Positions 23,891-35,580 of a stretch of 64,000 nucleotides of DNA are shown here, piece by piece. Position numbers and translations under genes: made by a program. Every line of letters begins with the position of its first letter. Positions within the stretch are counted from its first letter, which is position 1. The notes under the pieces were generated by a model. The model made no database searches and was not told where the DNA came from. It worked only from the letters and a program-made list of their open reading frames with translations. This DNA comes from Ochotona curzoniae (taxonomy: Eukaryota; Chordata; Mammalia; Lagomorpha; Ochotonidae): NCBI RefSeq assembly GCF_017591425.1, contig NW_024465886.1, positions 652,501 through 716,500 of the forward strand. Reading direction: 5' to 3'.

Positions 23891-26800
23891 CCAGGATCAT
23901 TGCCCACGCCCTGTCCCCGTGCCTTCCGTTTAATCACGTACCGTTTGTTGTTTTCTCTTTTTGTGTTAAGTTGTTGCTTTACTGTGATTTGTACAACGGG
24001 AGCTGAATACTTGCCCAGTAAGCTTGCTCACGTTAGTTCCACACGCACATTTGTTGTTTGGATATGATAGACCCTGTTCCCCCTGAGCTCTGCCCTACAA
24101 CTGTGCATTTTCTTAAACCTTTAGGGTAATACCTCCAGGGGTGTTGACACCCCACTAGGGAAACTGAGGTTAGAAATTCTTTTTTGTTGCCGTGGAGTTT
24201 TAAATGGCTTTTCTCTGAAGCTAAACTCTCCCTTGGCTGGTATATGTAAAGCCATTCAGAAGTTCCAGGCTAGTAATATGTGTTTCTACGCCCTAATATA
24301 CTGTGTCAGCTATTCTCAAGGCCAAAGTAGGTAGACCTGGAAGGAAGGTGGCTTCATTTTGGCTTCCACGTGAATGACTTTCATTTTTCTTAGGGGATTC
24401 TGCATATCATCATTGCCTTTCCCTCGTGCGTCTCGTGTTATGAAGCTGAGAAAATGCAGTCAGTTCCTTGGATGCAGTCTGAAGCTCTCATCTCGAAAAC
24501 TGTGTCAGGAGGGATTAGTACTGAAATTTGCTGTTTTTCTTTTTTTTTCTCCACCCCCATATTATTATTATTATTAATTTTAAATATTTCTCATAGCCCA
24601 TGCTTAATTCAGTTATCACAGACGGAGTGACTAGGTAGCCAGATTTTATTGTTGTTGTTGCTGTTTTGTTTTTGGGAAAAAAATGAAAGAATGATGCACT
24701 TGGGCTTTTGCGATCTCCTAAAATATGTGTGCCTGTGCATGTTTCGAAGCTGTAAAAATGAAACAAACACGTGAAAGCCAAGCCGGCAGGCGGGATGTTT
24801 CACGTGGCCGGCCGCTCCCGTGCTCTTGCCTGACTTCCTAAGCTGGCTGCTGCCAGGGTCCTCCTGACCGTGACTCAGAGATCTCCAGGAATGAGCCTTT
24901 GAGTACTGCGGTGTCTTTGAGACGAGACCAGAACTCTCCAACTTCTTAGAACCACAGATGCCCGAAGAACATGATTTGGCCGTAGAAGAGTTATTGGAAC
25001 ATATGGATGAGCGTTTATTTTGGTTTGGGAATACTTAACCTCCTCATTATTATGAAGTATAATTATACTACTCAGTGGGACAGAGTTACAATGTGTCAAG
25101 TATGATTTTTAAATAAAAAATGAAGTTGCATGCATTTGTGTGTCTCTGTCGTGTGTATCTTGATGAATACACATCCCTGCTAGCAGTGATAGTCTCTGGA
25201 AATGGTAGTTGGTTTTTTGGTGGTATTTTGTTTAAAAACATACACATATATATTTTTAAGTGGCTAGTAATGGAGATTATCTTGAGTGCTTATTATATTT
25301 TAGACATTGAGAAAATCTTAGATTATTTTAATACTCTATTATAGAAGTTATATGAAAACTAATATTTAATTAAGACACTACAGTTTCAAAAGGACTTTAT
25401 CTTTCCTCAAATTTGCTAACTGTGGTAAAATACAAACATCACAATTTCTCAAAGTAAATATTTGATATTAATATTCCTTTTTAAGAGTATTCTTGTCTTA
25501 ACTTTCCATTTTCCTTGTGCTTCGGCAACTCTCTTCCAAGAGTTGATTTATAGATTTAAACAGATTTATAGACGCAAAATACCATGGTGTAAATTTGGTG
25601 TAAATTAGGACATGGTATTTGCATTCCTGTCACTTTTGACCATCTGTGGATCTGCCCACGTGGAGTCCTTCCCCAACAGCTACCCACAGACGGATTGGCT
25701 GCTCCAAGGCAAAGCTCAGGCTCTGGGGTTTGATTTTGGTGCTTGCTCTGTGTTCTAACTCGGCGTTCCTTGGAGTCTCAGGAAAGCTCCCCAAATGGTT
25801 TACATCCAGAACTATTGCCCCGTTTCATAATCTTCCACTTGCAGTTTATGGGGCCGTCCACCAGCGGGCGCCAGCTGGTGCGCGTCAATGGATCTGGGGT
25901 AGAGTTGGGCAACTCACGACAGTACCTTGCTTAGAGAACACGTGTAACTGACGTTCCTTTCCTGTTTCCTAAATAGTTAGTAAAAAGTAGCAAAATAATT
26001 GTTAAATTCTTTATTTAGTAGAGTGCGAAGCCTTTTACTACAATGTAACTTAAAATTATTTTATCTCAAAATTTAAAAATAACAAAGAGGAAAGTAAGGA
26101 GAGAAGACATGGAGGTTGTTAGGATTGTAACTACAAGCCACATTGAACCGATATTCTTTCTGCTAATATCACATTACTGTGAGAATGGAGCTGTAATTAT
26201 CACGCATTTGGTGTGACTCTGAGAATGCGATGAATTAATAACTTCTTTTAAAAACCAAAGCAATGTCATTGGAGTAAACTGGCTATATGGCAGTAGATTC
26301 ATCCTGTAAAAATTAATTTTTCCAGAATAACTGGTTTTCTGCCTTGACATTTTGAGAATAATGAAGAGGCGCGTGTAGTGGGACTCCTCTCTTTCCTTGA
26401 GTTGTGGAGCCGTTCTCAAGGAATAGACTTCTGTAATTCAAAACGAGGCACTCAGTGCTGACTGGGAGTGCTTACACTTGTATTTGTCATTTCCTGTATT
26501 AAGGGAAAAGTTTGCAGTCTCAAAGCGGGGTACACTACGTTATTTGAGGAGATTGAACATTTGTAATGTCTTGCTTGTATTTTGCAGATAAGAATAGGTT
26601 TTAAATTCTGTTACCTTAATGGATTTTTTCTCTGTTTAATTTGAAAGGTTTTTTAAAAACAATAAATATTAATGCCTTTTATCACGTGAGTCTTTTTAAA
26701 TGACATTAGAGCAAAGTCTTTTATTTTAGTTTAGGAATATCTGAGCCATTTTAAGATTGACCTTGGATCCTAATTAAATAAGTCATTCTGAATGTGTTTA

Positions 26801-26984
26801 TTATAAAGAATTTGATGACTAATATCAACTGTAGCATTTACTTCCAACGTGCCAGGACTTTGGTCTTGTTCCCTTTCTGACTTTGCCTGAAAATCCTACT
26901 ATTCTTAAAGACAAGGAAAATCTGAGCTAAAATTTCAGTGGTAGCTGTGAGGGCATTGAGGAGGAGAAAGGCTGGTGAGCGGCA
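23891..26984. other. Unique DNA with minor simple repeats
   Basis: A short (ATT)n lies at about 24560-24575, and a TTG-rich patch at about 24650-24665. I recognise no exon or transposon. Confidence 0.35.
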
Positions 26985-27077
26985 GTTGCCATGGCAACAA
27001 TGGAATTTTTTTTTTTCTTGCTGGAAGATGTGTAGGTTACACCATCAGATGTGCCAGAGATTGGTCGCCATGACGAC
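26985..27077. promoter_or_regulatory. Two X-box (RFX-type) palindromes
   Basis: GTTGCCATGGCAAC at 26985-26998 is a perfect 14-bp palindrome and an ideal match to the RFX X-box (GTNRCC-spacer-RGYAAC). GTCGCCATGACGAC at 27064-27077 has the same architecture with two departures. The starts are 79 bp apart. RFX factors bind such sites in cilia, neural and MHC class II promoters and enhancers. Function here is inferred from sequence alone. Confidence 0.5.
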
Positions 27078-28249
27078 AGCAATGTGAATGGGAAAATGCA
27101 GCTCATGAGATCTTGTTTTAGAAGCTCATTGGGTTATTGTAGATGAAAATCCTTGCCAAATCAAGAATTTTCTCCAATGTGTTTTATTCAAAAAGGAATG
27201 CAGAGTCAAACCGAGAAATCCTGTTTGTCTCATTGTTTCTGAAGATGTGACATTCTTGAACACCATCATTTCAGAAGCGTTTCTTGATTGACAAATAATT
27301 ATTTTGGCAGTATTTTTTAAATAAACCAAAAGATGCAGGTTTTTAAAAACATACTTGCCTTTAAATTTCAACATTTATTAAAATATTATAGGAGCAGTGG
27401 TTTCCAAATGTGAACATAATTAGAGCTATTTCTAAATGTCATCAAGCACGGTGATATTTCAATGTGAAAGCTTGGCTCGTGTTTTATCACAATCACCGAG
27501 TGGGAGAATACTCCTTGCCAGTTGCTGCCCAGGCCTTCGAGTGCTCTCACTGTATCAGCTATCAGGAACGCTTTCTTACTGCTGTGTTTTTGGAAACCTC
27601 TAAGTTGAAAAAAGTCCTAGAAGAAAGGACAGGGCGTTTGAATGCTGTGTTAGTTGCGTGTTTGTGAAGGGTCGGCGCAGTCGTAACTGCGGTCTGCTGC
27701 CTGTGGAGCAGGTGTGGGGGATCTGTGCACGTCCCAGGGCCTCACATTCTTGCCATATTTGTCCTCGCTCGTTGCCAGTGTTGCCATTTCATGCTGGAAA
27801 GAGTGGTATCCTATAGTGATTCAGTTTCTACCACCCTAATGATGGAGCTAAATCCCTCCGGACGATTTCATTGGCTGATTGCACCTTCTCTTTGTAGAGC
27901 GTGTTTCGACTCTAATATCCACTCTTCTTTATGGAGTTATTTTGTCTGTTTAGGAGTTGCTAAAATATTATGAGTAGGAATCATTTAGACATATGTTACA
28001 GTCTCCCACTTTGTGCTTAACTTTTTACCTTTTAAATAGTATCATTTGTTAACCCAAATGCCATTGGATGACTAGTGCCGGAGTGGCTAGGTTTGTTACC
28101 TTCATTTAGCTGAACATGAGGATGCGAGCCATGAATTACGCCTGCGTGAACATCGAAGCTTGGTCAGTGAACATACTGCTTAGCAAAGGAAGCCGTGGCA
28201 GTTTTTACATATATGTTCACAGACATATACATTGCACATTTCCTATTTT
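27078..28249. other. Unique DNA
   Basis: I see no exon. The segment at about 27668-27715 (GGGTCGGCGCAGTCG, TCTGCTGCCTG) may be a small CSINE head remnant. I hold that at low confidence. Confidence 0.35.
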
Positions 28250-28555
28250 TTAAAGATTTATGTTCTTTTTATTGAAAAGTCCAATATACAGAGAGGAGGA
28301 GAGACAGAGCGGAAGATTTTCTCGCTGTGATTCACTTCCAAAGCTGCCAATCCGAAGCCAGGAGCCAGGAACTTCTTCTGGGTCTCCCACGTGGATGCAG
28401 GATCCCAAGTCTTTGGGTCATCCTGGACTGCTTTCCCAGGTCACAGCAGGGAGCTGGATGGGAAGCAGGGCCGCTGGGATTAAAACTGGAGCCCATATGG
28501 GATCCTGGCATGTGCAAGGCGAGGATTGTTGCTGCCAGGCTACTGCACCGGGCCC
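28250..28555 (-). mobile_element. CSINE, full length, minus orientation
   Basis: The reversed tail is TTTTTTAAAGATTTATG. Then come ACAGAGAGGAGGAGAGACAG, GGGTCTCCCACGTGGATGC and GGAGCTGGATGGGAAGCAGG, and the head ends TACTGCACCGGGCCC. The flanks CATTTCCTATTTTT and GCTTCCCATTTTT suggest a decayed target-site duplication. Confidence 0.93.
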
Positions 28556-29490
28556 ATGCTTCCCATTTTTAAGCTGTGTACATTGATGACACAGGTGAAA
28601 GCACGTGCTGTTATAGACATTTTTTTTTTTTGTGGTTTGTCTGTATATTAACATATTTTTTTCTACATGTTATGCTTCCATAGAGGCTTTGCATCTGAAT
28701 GATAGACTGTCCACTCTTACAGGAGAATGATGTGTTCTAAGTCCATGGTAAGCTCATTCAGGTTATGTTACATAACAGGTGTTAGCAACTATCAACACAT
28801 CCGCGCAGTTCCCTGGGCCTCTGGTCAGAGAGCAGATAGGGTTTAAACTTGAGATGTGATGTAAAGATACGTGGGTGCCTAACTCTGTGGAATCAGTATT
28901 TCCGGGATAATTATTAAAAATATTTTCCTTGGCTGGTATTTCATATTCTGTTTCTTAAGATCAAAGATAACTACTTCAGTCCCTTCTAATATCTGTGTAG
29001 TCCAGATTTATCCTGATGATCTATCAAAGACTTTGGGCAAGAAGAATTATTTATGACTGATCATTTTGTTCAAACTTCCTGTCCTGAAGAGGTAAAGTAG
29101 CAAGGTGCTTCACACCCAGAAAGTGTTTTTCTCAGTGTTACCAGTTGTTGACTTCTGCGTTTGTGTAAATTCTTTAATTTGTAAAATACAATGGTGGCAT
29201 TTTCCTGGCATGCAGTCACTCCATAATAATTGACTGCTATTATTAGAACCTTGTGCAGTTTTATAATATTTCCAGTTTTAAATCTTAATCTTTGCAAGCT
29301 TGTCTTATATTCATAAATATAAGAATTAATATGAATGGTTATCATAGAACACATGGGCAAATTTGATTTAAATATGGAACACAAATCCAAATATTTTATT
29401 TAATCCACTTCCACCATGCTTTTGTGAGTATAGAACTTCCAAATTTCTGGTTTTAGATTATGTTATTGACCAAAATTAAAATTGAATGTA
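28556..29490. other. Unique AT-rich DNA
   Basis: I see no recognised repeat or exon. Confidence 0.35.
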
Positions 29491-29797
29491 GGGCCAGCAG
29501 GGTGGTATTTCAGGCTAAGCCTGAGTCTGCAGCCCTGGTGTCCCTGTGGGTGCTGGTTAGTCAGGCTGCTCCACTTCCCGCCTAGTTCCCTGCCTGTGAG
29601 CTGGGAAAGCAGTGGAGTACGGCCACGTCCATGGGACCCTGCACCCACATGGGGAACTTGGAAGAAACTCCTGGCTCCTGGCTCTGGATCAGCCCAGCTG
29701 CAGCCGTTGCAACCGTTTGGGGCAATGAACCAGCAGACAGGAGTTGTCTCTATTCTCTTTTCTCTTTGTGTAACTCTGCCTTAAAAAAAAAAAAAAA
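29491..29797 (+). mobile_element. CSINE, old, plus orientation
   Basis: The head is GGGCCAGCAGGGTGGTATTT. The body has GTCAGGCTGCTCCACTTCCC and GCTGGGAAAGCAGTGGAG, and it ends in CTCTGCCTTA with poly-A. It directly abuts an L1 fragment downstream. Confidence 0.88.
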
Positions 29798-29805
29798 GTG
29801 AAAAT

Positions 29806-30480
29806 ACAGCCATTATGGAAAACCATATGGCAGTTTCTTAAAGCATTAAAAGTAAAATCACCACGTGATTTAGCAGCCCCACCACTGGTTATGGTTTAAT
29901 TTCAGAAGAAGTTATGTCTATGAAGCACAGATCTGTACCCCCATGCTCCCTGGGCACGTCCCAAGGGCTAATAAATGACCTTGGGCTGAGGAATGGTTAG
30001 AGGTGATGCAACCCACGGGACGCGGTTTCTTAAACTACTTCACGGCAAATGCATGGCATGAAAACACTGCATACACCTCAATGCAGTTTGGGCCCAGAAT
30101 AAATTTAATTCCATTTTTCCTGAGCCTTTGGAAGAAGTCTGTGTGAACAATGGCGTACTGTTACAATGTGAATGTAACTAGTGACTATTTTAGGTGAGAA
30201 ACGCCAGGTACATAAAGACCAATAGATTACGATCGCACCTGTTTGTGAAACGGAGACTCCGTCTCCTAGAAGCTGAGTGACTGCGGTGGTCAGCAGTGGA
30301 GGGAACCCTGCGGAGGAGGGAGGGTGGTCTGTGGGTGATAAGTTACAGTCAGCAAGGAGAGATGAGTTCTGGTCCTCTACTGAAAATAGGGGACTACAGG
30401 CAAGAATGGCGTGTGGTGTATCTCCCAAAAGCTGGTATAGGGAGGATTCTGAACATTTTTACCAAAAGACATACTTGCCC
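29806..30480 (+). mobile_element. Old L1 3' region, sense orientation
   Basis: TGGAAAACCATATGGCAGTT, AATCACCACGTGATTTAGCA, GTACCCCCATGCTCC, GATGAGTTCTGGTCCTCTAC and CATTTTTACCAAAAGACATA follow the order of the ORF2 3' end and 3' UTR of old L1 (L1M types). It is degenerate, with many gaps, and non-functional. Confidence 0.65.
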
Positions 30481-30993
30481 TCATTTGAATATTATATAGT
30501 GTGTAAGTGTATTGAAATACAACTTTATTCCCAAGATGGGTGAAATTTTCATGTTTCATATAAAGTGAAAGATCGACCGTAAATCACTTTACTAATTTGA
30601 ATAGTTCATAAAGCTGTGCGTCTACTGAGGAATTATGAGTCTGATGATGAAGATCATGGTGCTGCTGCTGATGGAATCTGTACCGATTATCGTGTGCCAA
30701 ATAGTATTCTATTAGTTTGATATGCATCGCTAAACTTAACACTAACAACTTGGAGAAAACAGAACACATATATTCCTGCTCACTCACTAGCAAGGACGGA
30801 GGTAAAGACATCATTTTGAACAAGCTAAAAATATGGAACTCTTAGAAAATTGCTTTTATTAAAATCTGTTTACTGGTAATTGTGAGTCAACGATGTAGGT
30901 TTAAAAGCATTTTAAATAAAGGGTCTGGGCACATCAGTACCGGAGGGAAATACAACGTACGCAAGCAGGCCTGAACATTCTTCAGACTGTGTG
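30481..30993. other. Unique DNA
   Basis: A weak TG(A/C) trinucleotide patch lies at 30645-30672. I see nothing else I can name. Confidence 0.35.
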
Positions 30994-31061
30994 GTTTTTT
31001 TTTTTTTAATTTGTTTGCAAAGGGAAGTGAGAGAGAAAGGAGAGAAGGAGGAAAGAAAGGT
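30994..31061 (-). mobile_element. Older SINE, 3' part, split by insertion
   Basis: GTTTTTTTTTTTTTAATTTG followed by an AG-rich tract is the reversed tail and 3' C/T region of an older minus-strand CSINE. It resumes at about 31386 after the inserted plus-strand copy. Confidence 0.55.
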
Positions 31062-31385
31062 AGGGCACAACGCAGTAGCCTGGTGGCTAACATCCTCGCC
31101 TTGCACGCCCGGGATCCCAGATGGGGCTGGTTCACGTCCGGCTGCTCCGCTTCCCATCCAGCTCCCTGCTTGTGGCCTGGGAAAGCAGTCCAGGACGGCG
31201 CAAAGCCTTGGGACCCTGCACCCACATGGGAGACCTGGAAGAAGCACATGGCTCCTGGCTTCAGATTGGCTCAGCTCTGGCCACTGTGGCCACTTGGGGT
31301 AGTGAACCAGCAGAAAGAAGATCTCTGTCTCTCCTTCTCTCTGTAAATCTGACTTTCCAATAAAAATAAATAAATCTTAAAAAGA
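31062..31385 (+). mobile_element. CSINE, full length, inserted in an older SINE
   Basis: The head is AGGGCACAACGCAGTAGCC. The body has TCGCCTTGCACGCCCGGG, GCCTGGGAAAGCAGTCCAGG, CACTGTGGCCACTTGGGG and an AATAAATAAATCTT tail. It inserted into the AG-rich tract of an older minus-strand element, so both flanks are purine-rich. Confidence 0.93.
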
Positions 31386-31460
31386 AAAAAGAGAGGGACA
31401 AAGAGAGACCCCAAGATCCAAACCATCGTGTGGTCCCCCTCCCCAGATGCTCCAAATCAC
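31386..31460 (-). mobile_element. Older SINE, resumed part
   Basis: AGAGAGGGACAAAGAGAGACC followed by CCAAACCATCGTG looks like the continuation of the AG-rich tract and body of the minus-strand element broken at 31061. Confidence 0.4.
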
Positions 31461-32984
31461 TAAAATCGGAAGGGATTCAGTCCAGGTTTCCGCACGTGAA
31501 AGCACGTGAGGTGAAAGAATATACCATTTTAACACTTGTAAGAAAAATCTTTATTCATTAAACATAGTCTAGCACTTTTACTGAAATGGTATGTGTTTTG
31601 AGAGAAAGCATACAATGCCTATTAGGATTAATCTTTGGCAACGAAAATTAGATTGTCCTGGCACTTGAGAGAGTGTTAAGGCTCACAGAAACGTATTGGT
31701 GTTGAGATAGCTATATGTAGTATATTTTTCATTTTTCCGTGAGGATTTTGTGAATATTCTAAAAGCAATACTCAAGTATTTAAGATAATGTTGTATATGA
31801 GATGTTTTTGGAGTTATGTATACAAATTCAAAATCTTTATTGTTATAAAAACATGTTTTGTGTTTGTGTCTTCTAACACCAAACTAAATCTGTTTGTGGG
31901 GTTTCTGATAAGTATGCTTGAAATTAGAAGTGTAACTTTTTATTGAAGCCTGAGAAATTTTCTGGTGTAACAATGCAAGCTACATCTAGTGATTTTATTA
32001 GGGGAAGGGCAAAACTGGGACAGTTCCTGAAGGCATTCCCCTGGATCAGTGGAAGGCTGCAGTAAAACGAAGCTGCTAACCGGGACGTGCCAGGTTGGTA
32101 AGAAGCGGGAAGCAGGATGTGACCCTGAGGCTGCTTCCTCCAGTGTGGCCAGCTGCTCTGATCTCCCTCCATTGTTGAGGTCAGTGGATAGTTACCCCGA
32201 TGGAATGATTTCAGTTACCAAACGAGTCCAAGTTATGCCTTTTAACCTCTTTGTATCCAAACTGTCCCTTGTTTTCCACTTGTAGGAATTAAGTAGTGTA
32301 AGAATTTCACCCTACCAATAGCACCTCACCATTATTGGGGAAACACTGACTGTAGTGTGAAATTTTAAAAATTTTAGGTGAGGACATGCTTGTCAATAAT
32401 GTGCTTATGTAGATGGTCGTTTGTGGCTAGTACAGGATCACAGGGGGTGGTTACTGCAAGTCTGAATCCAGATAGCCAGGTAACCAGCAAGCTGGTGAAT
32501 CAGTCGCCAGGCTTATCACCGAAATAATATTTTTTCTTTCTAGAAGGGTAAAAGGAGAGTACATGTGAAGAGGAAGGGCGAACATGAATGCGCATGAAGC
32601 ACGGTGGGAGACACACCAGCGAATGTATGCTTGCATTTGTGTGTCTTCACATCTTGTGGTACCTCTGGCCGACGATGCAATGCAGATGTTGCAAAATGAA
32701 AACAGAGCACCTGTTGTGGTTGCTTACAAGTTGTGTGTGGCTTGATGAATGCTGTTAAACAGGGAACCCCATGATTTATAGAACTTGCAGCGTATTGGAA
32801 GTATAGGAAATCCCTTGTCTTTGAACTTATTTTGAATAAATCGTGTCATCAATAACTACAAATCTGATGTAATATTGCTGAATTTCCCGAGAGTAAATGT
32901 CGCGCTCTGGCCGTACAACTCTTCTTTCTTCCTTTGCCCTCTGCATTGGAGTCTGGCTAGAGTAGAACTCTTGGCTTTTGTGTG
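31461..32984. other. Unique AT-rich DNA
   Basis: I see no recognised repeat or exon. Confidence 0.35.
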
Positions 32985-33110
32985 TGCATGTTTATTGATG
33001 AATTCTTTCAACAGTGTTTTGAGCACATCTGCTTGCTCTGGGCTGAGGAAATGAGGCTCATCCAGACGGACAGTATTACTACCCTCAGGTGACTTGCCAT
33101 CTGCCAGTAG
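32985..33110 (-). mobile_element. Ancient L2-like LINE 3' fragment
   Basis: Plus-strand GTTTATTGATGAATTCTTTC, TTGAGCACATCTGC and CTACCCTCAGGTGACTTGCC track the complement of the L2 3' end (the CATTCAACAAATATTTATTGAGCACC region), at high divergence. Confidence 0.45.
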
Positions 33111-33542
33111 GGTGCTGCTGCATTGCCTTCTTCCATCTACCAAGAAAATATGTAAATAATAAAGAAGTCCACTGGCGAAACTTTTTCCTTTAAGTCTTGG
33201 GATAAAATCTTTCTTGATGTCACTGGGATCCCCAGGGATGTTGGTACCTGGAGTCTGGGCAGCTGCGTCAGAATTCCCTGAGCGCTCACTTCTTGGGAGC
33301 TAATGGATAAACCCTGCAGCTGTGCCAAAAGTAATCAGAAGGTCCCGACAGCTCCTACAGTTTTCCAATCAGATGAAATAGTGCCACAGGATGTCTCATC
33401 ACACTTCCCTGAAGATTGATTTCTTTTAAGGTCACCAGGGGGCATCTAAAATCATGCCCAGCTCTCTAAAATTCAAGAACAACCTTGGTTCCTGGTCCTT
33501 TCTAACTGAACTTAAAACATATGTATAAATATATGCAGGTGC

Positions 33543-33660
33543 TCTTCAAAAAGTTCCTAAGACGTGTACTAAGGCCAAACTGTGCATCACTTTAAACATG
33601 TTCAGAGCAGCTTCAACTTAACCTTTAATTCCACTTCCATGAATTGTTGAAGTACTTGTG
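33543..33660. mobile_element. Possible mariner-type MITE
   Basis: CTTCAAAAAGTTCCTAAG near 33546 and CTTCCATGAATTGTTGAAG near 33635-33653 are imperfect inverted repeats about 110 bp apart end to end. The layout resembles short mammalian non-autonomous elements with TTCAAAAAGTTCATGG ends. The exact family is uncertain. Confidence 0.4.
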
Positions 33661-34564
33661 TTAAGTCTATTTCAGTGTTTAGTGACAGAAATCACTAAGA
33701 TTGTAAATTTATAGCTCCACAAATTAAAACATTTGAAGTCAAAGAAAATATCTATTAGGGAGATGCCAGAAAAGCATCATTTAATGATCATAACACATCA
33801 ACGTTTCCCCAGCATCTCATGCACACACTAACCATACCTATTCCCCTAGGGTAACTTCCCTGTGGACTTCTGCCAGTAATTGAGCTGCTGGGGAAATTGC
33901 AGATTCTGTGCCGCTTGCTCTGTCGAGTTGACAGTACACTTCCCTGTCTGTCCTCTTTGTGGTTTCAGTGAGATTAGAATTAGACTAGATTGTTCTTGCT
34001 TTTGTTTTGGTGAAAAAACAGACTGGGAGAGATTTTCTCTTCCCGAAACACTTTATTTTCTGTCACGTATTCTGATCCCTAAACATAACAGAATTAAATG
34101 AGACACGGCAAAGATGTTTTATATTTACACATGTTTGTAAGCGTTGAGTTTAACTTGGTGAAATCAAGAAAACGGTAATGTAGGCAATGAAAAAGATTGT
34201 AAGACTTGTTCCCAGGATCGGGGCAGGGGCAGACACGCCACCACGTTCTTACGCAAGGCTTCCTCAACATTCCTAGGCTCATGCCTCCTGGGAGTGCTCA
34301 GGTGCATTTTTAAAACATTCTCGTAGCCTGGGGGAGGCATGGCCATGACTTTGTTTTGAGGAAGATTCTTTGATTTTGAGATTGCATTGGATGTTTTTCT
34401 CTAGATCATGTTGTGTATCCTTTGTTAGGGCAAGACAGTTCTGAAAAACAAGTGGAAAACTATAAGAAATGTCTTAATTATTTTTAAAAACTAAAACAGT
34501 CCAGTTCTGTGTAGGCGGAAGGAACTCAGTTTTCTTGAGCCGTTGCTATTGGCACTTAGGGTCT
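33661..34564. other. Unique DNA
   Basis: I see no recognised repeat or exon. Confidence 0.35.
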
Positions 34565-34655
34565 CTATTAGCAGGTGTTAACAGGGCATACGACAGAGCA
34601 GGGAATTGAACCCAGGCCTTCTAATGGGAGGCACAGGCCTGCTCCCTCATTAACT
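34565..34655 (-). mobile_element. Old CSINE head fragment
   Basis: GGGAATTGAACCCAGGCC, AATGGGAGGCACAGGCCTG and a CTCATTAAC end match the order of the reversed head of an old CSINE. A MIR fragment is the alternative. Confidence 0.35.
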
Positions 34656-35191
34656 TGTTCATCATGTATAAGTTAATGTGTGTCTGCGTGACACTTTAAA
34701 GCGGTCCACTCGGGAAGCTTGCTTGCTCTGAGAAAATCTTCAATGTGTTTCATTTGGTTGAGGCTAATTACTTACAACAAACCCATCTGAATTTGTACTA
34801 ATCTGTTAAATTTCTGAGCACACAGTTTTACTGCTGCCAAGTCATTTATATTGAGAAATAACCTACGACAAAATTACTAAATACATTTTAGGTGGACTTA
34901 TTGCAAAATAATAATAAAAATGAACTCCCTAACAAAAACAATTTCCCATGTCCCATTAAGTCTGATCAGCAAGAGACAGTATTTTAAGGAAACAGTGACA
35001 CGTATCTCTAAGATAGAAAGACGGTTGCACCAGCTCTATAAAGTGCAACTAAAACCACCACCCTCACCGTTCATGCTTGTGCCAGGAAGTCCTGCCTGGG
35101 AGCAGGGCAGCTGAGGGCATCCCCTCTTCCTCCACTCCCTGTCCCACTCCCTGGCGCTAAGTGCCATTTCTCCATGTTCCGTCGTCTTTGC

Positions 35192-35580
35192 AATCGGTGA
35201 TAAAGACACAGTGGCTGTCCCGCAGCGATGGACTCGGATAACAACGCCCGTGGACTACTGACTGATGGTCAATAGCCAAAGTTTTATTAACAGCACCAGA
35301 CTTTTAAAGGAAGGTTGTCAGGAGGGCATCCGGGGGGAGGAGCTTGAGCCATTTACATCTCAACAGCAAGGTACAATTCCCCAAAACACAGCTAGTTCCT
35401 CCAGCGGGTTCTTTATCTAAACCTTATCAATTGCTCCTGGCGCCTTCAGCAGGGATTCAGTGGCAAAGATTGTGCAGGACACTGCTCCCCAGGATAAGTT
35501 ATGAAACTATGAAATCTGAAGCACCGCTAGCCCTAAACACTTTGGCATATATTTGCATATTCAGCCTGTAATATCACACT
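35192..35580 (-). mobile_element. Solo-LTR-like segment of an endogenous retrovirus
   Basis: Read on the minus strand, the order is: octamer-like ATGCAAAT (35551-35558), a C-rich stretch, a TATA-like CCTTTAAAAG (35301-35310), AATAAA (plus-strand TTTATT, 35283-35288), then a U5-like segment rich in CpG. TATA and poly-A signals only about 15-25 bp apart imply a very short R region, as in betaretrovirus-like (class II) LTRs. No gag, pol or env is visible nearby. The ends are guesses (TG...CA near 35196), and I found no clean target-site duplication. Confidence 0.4.
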
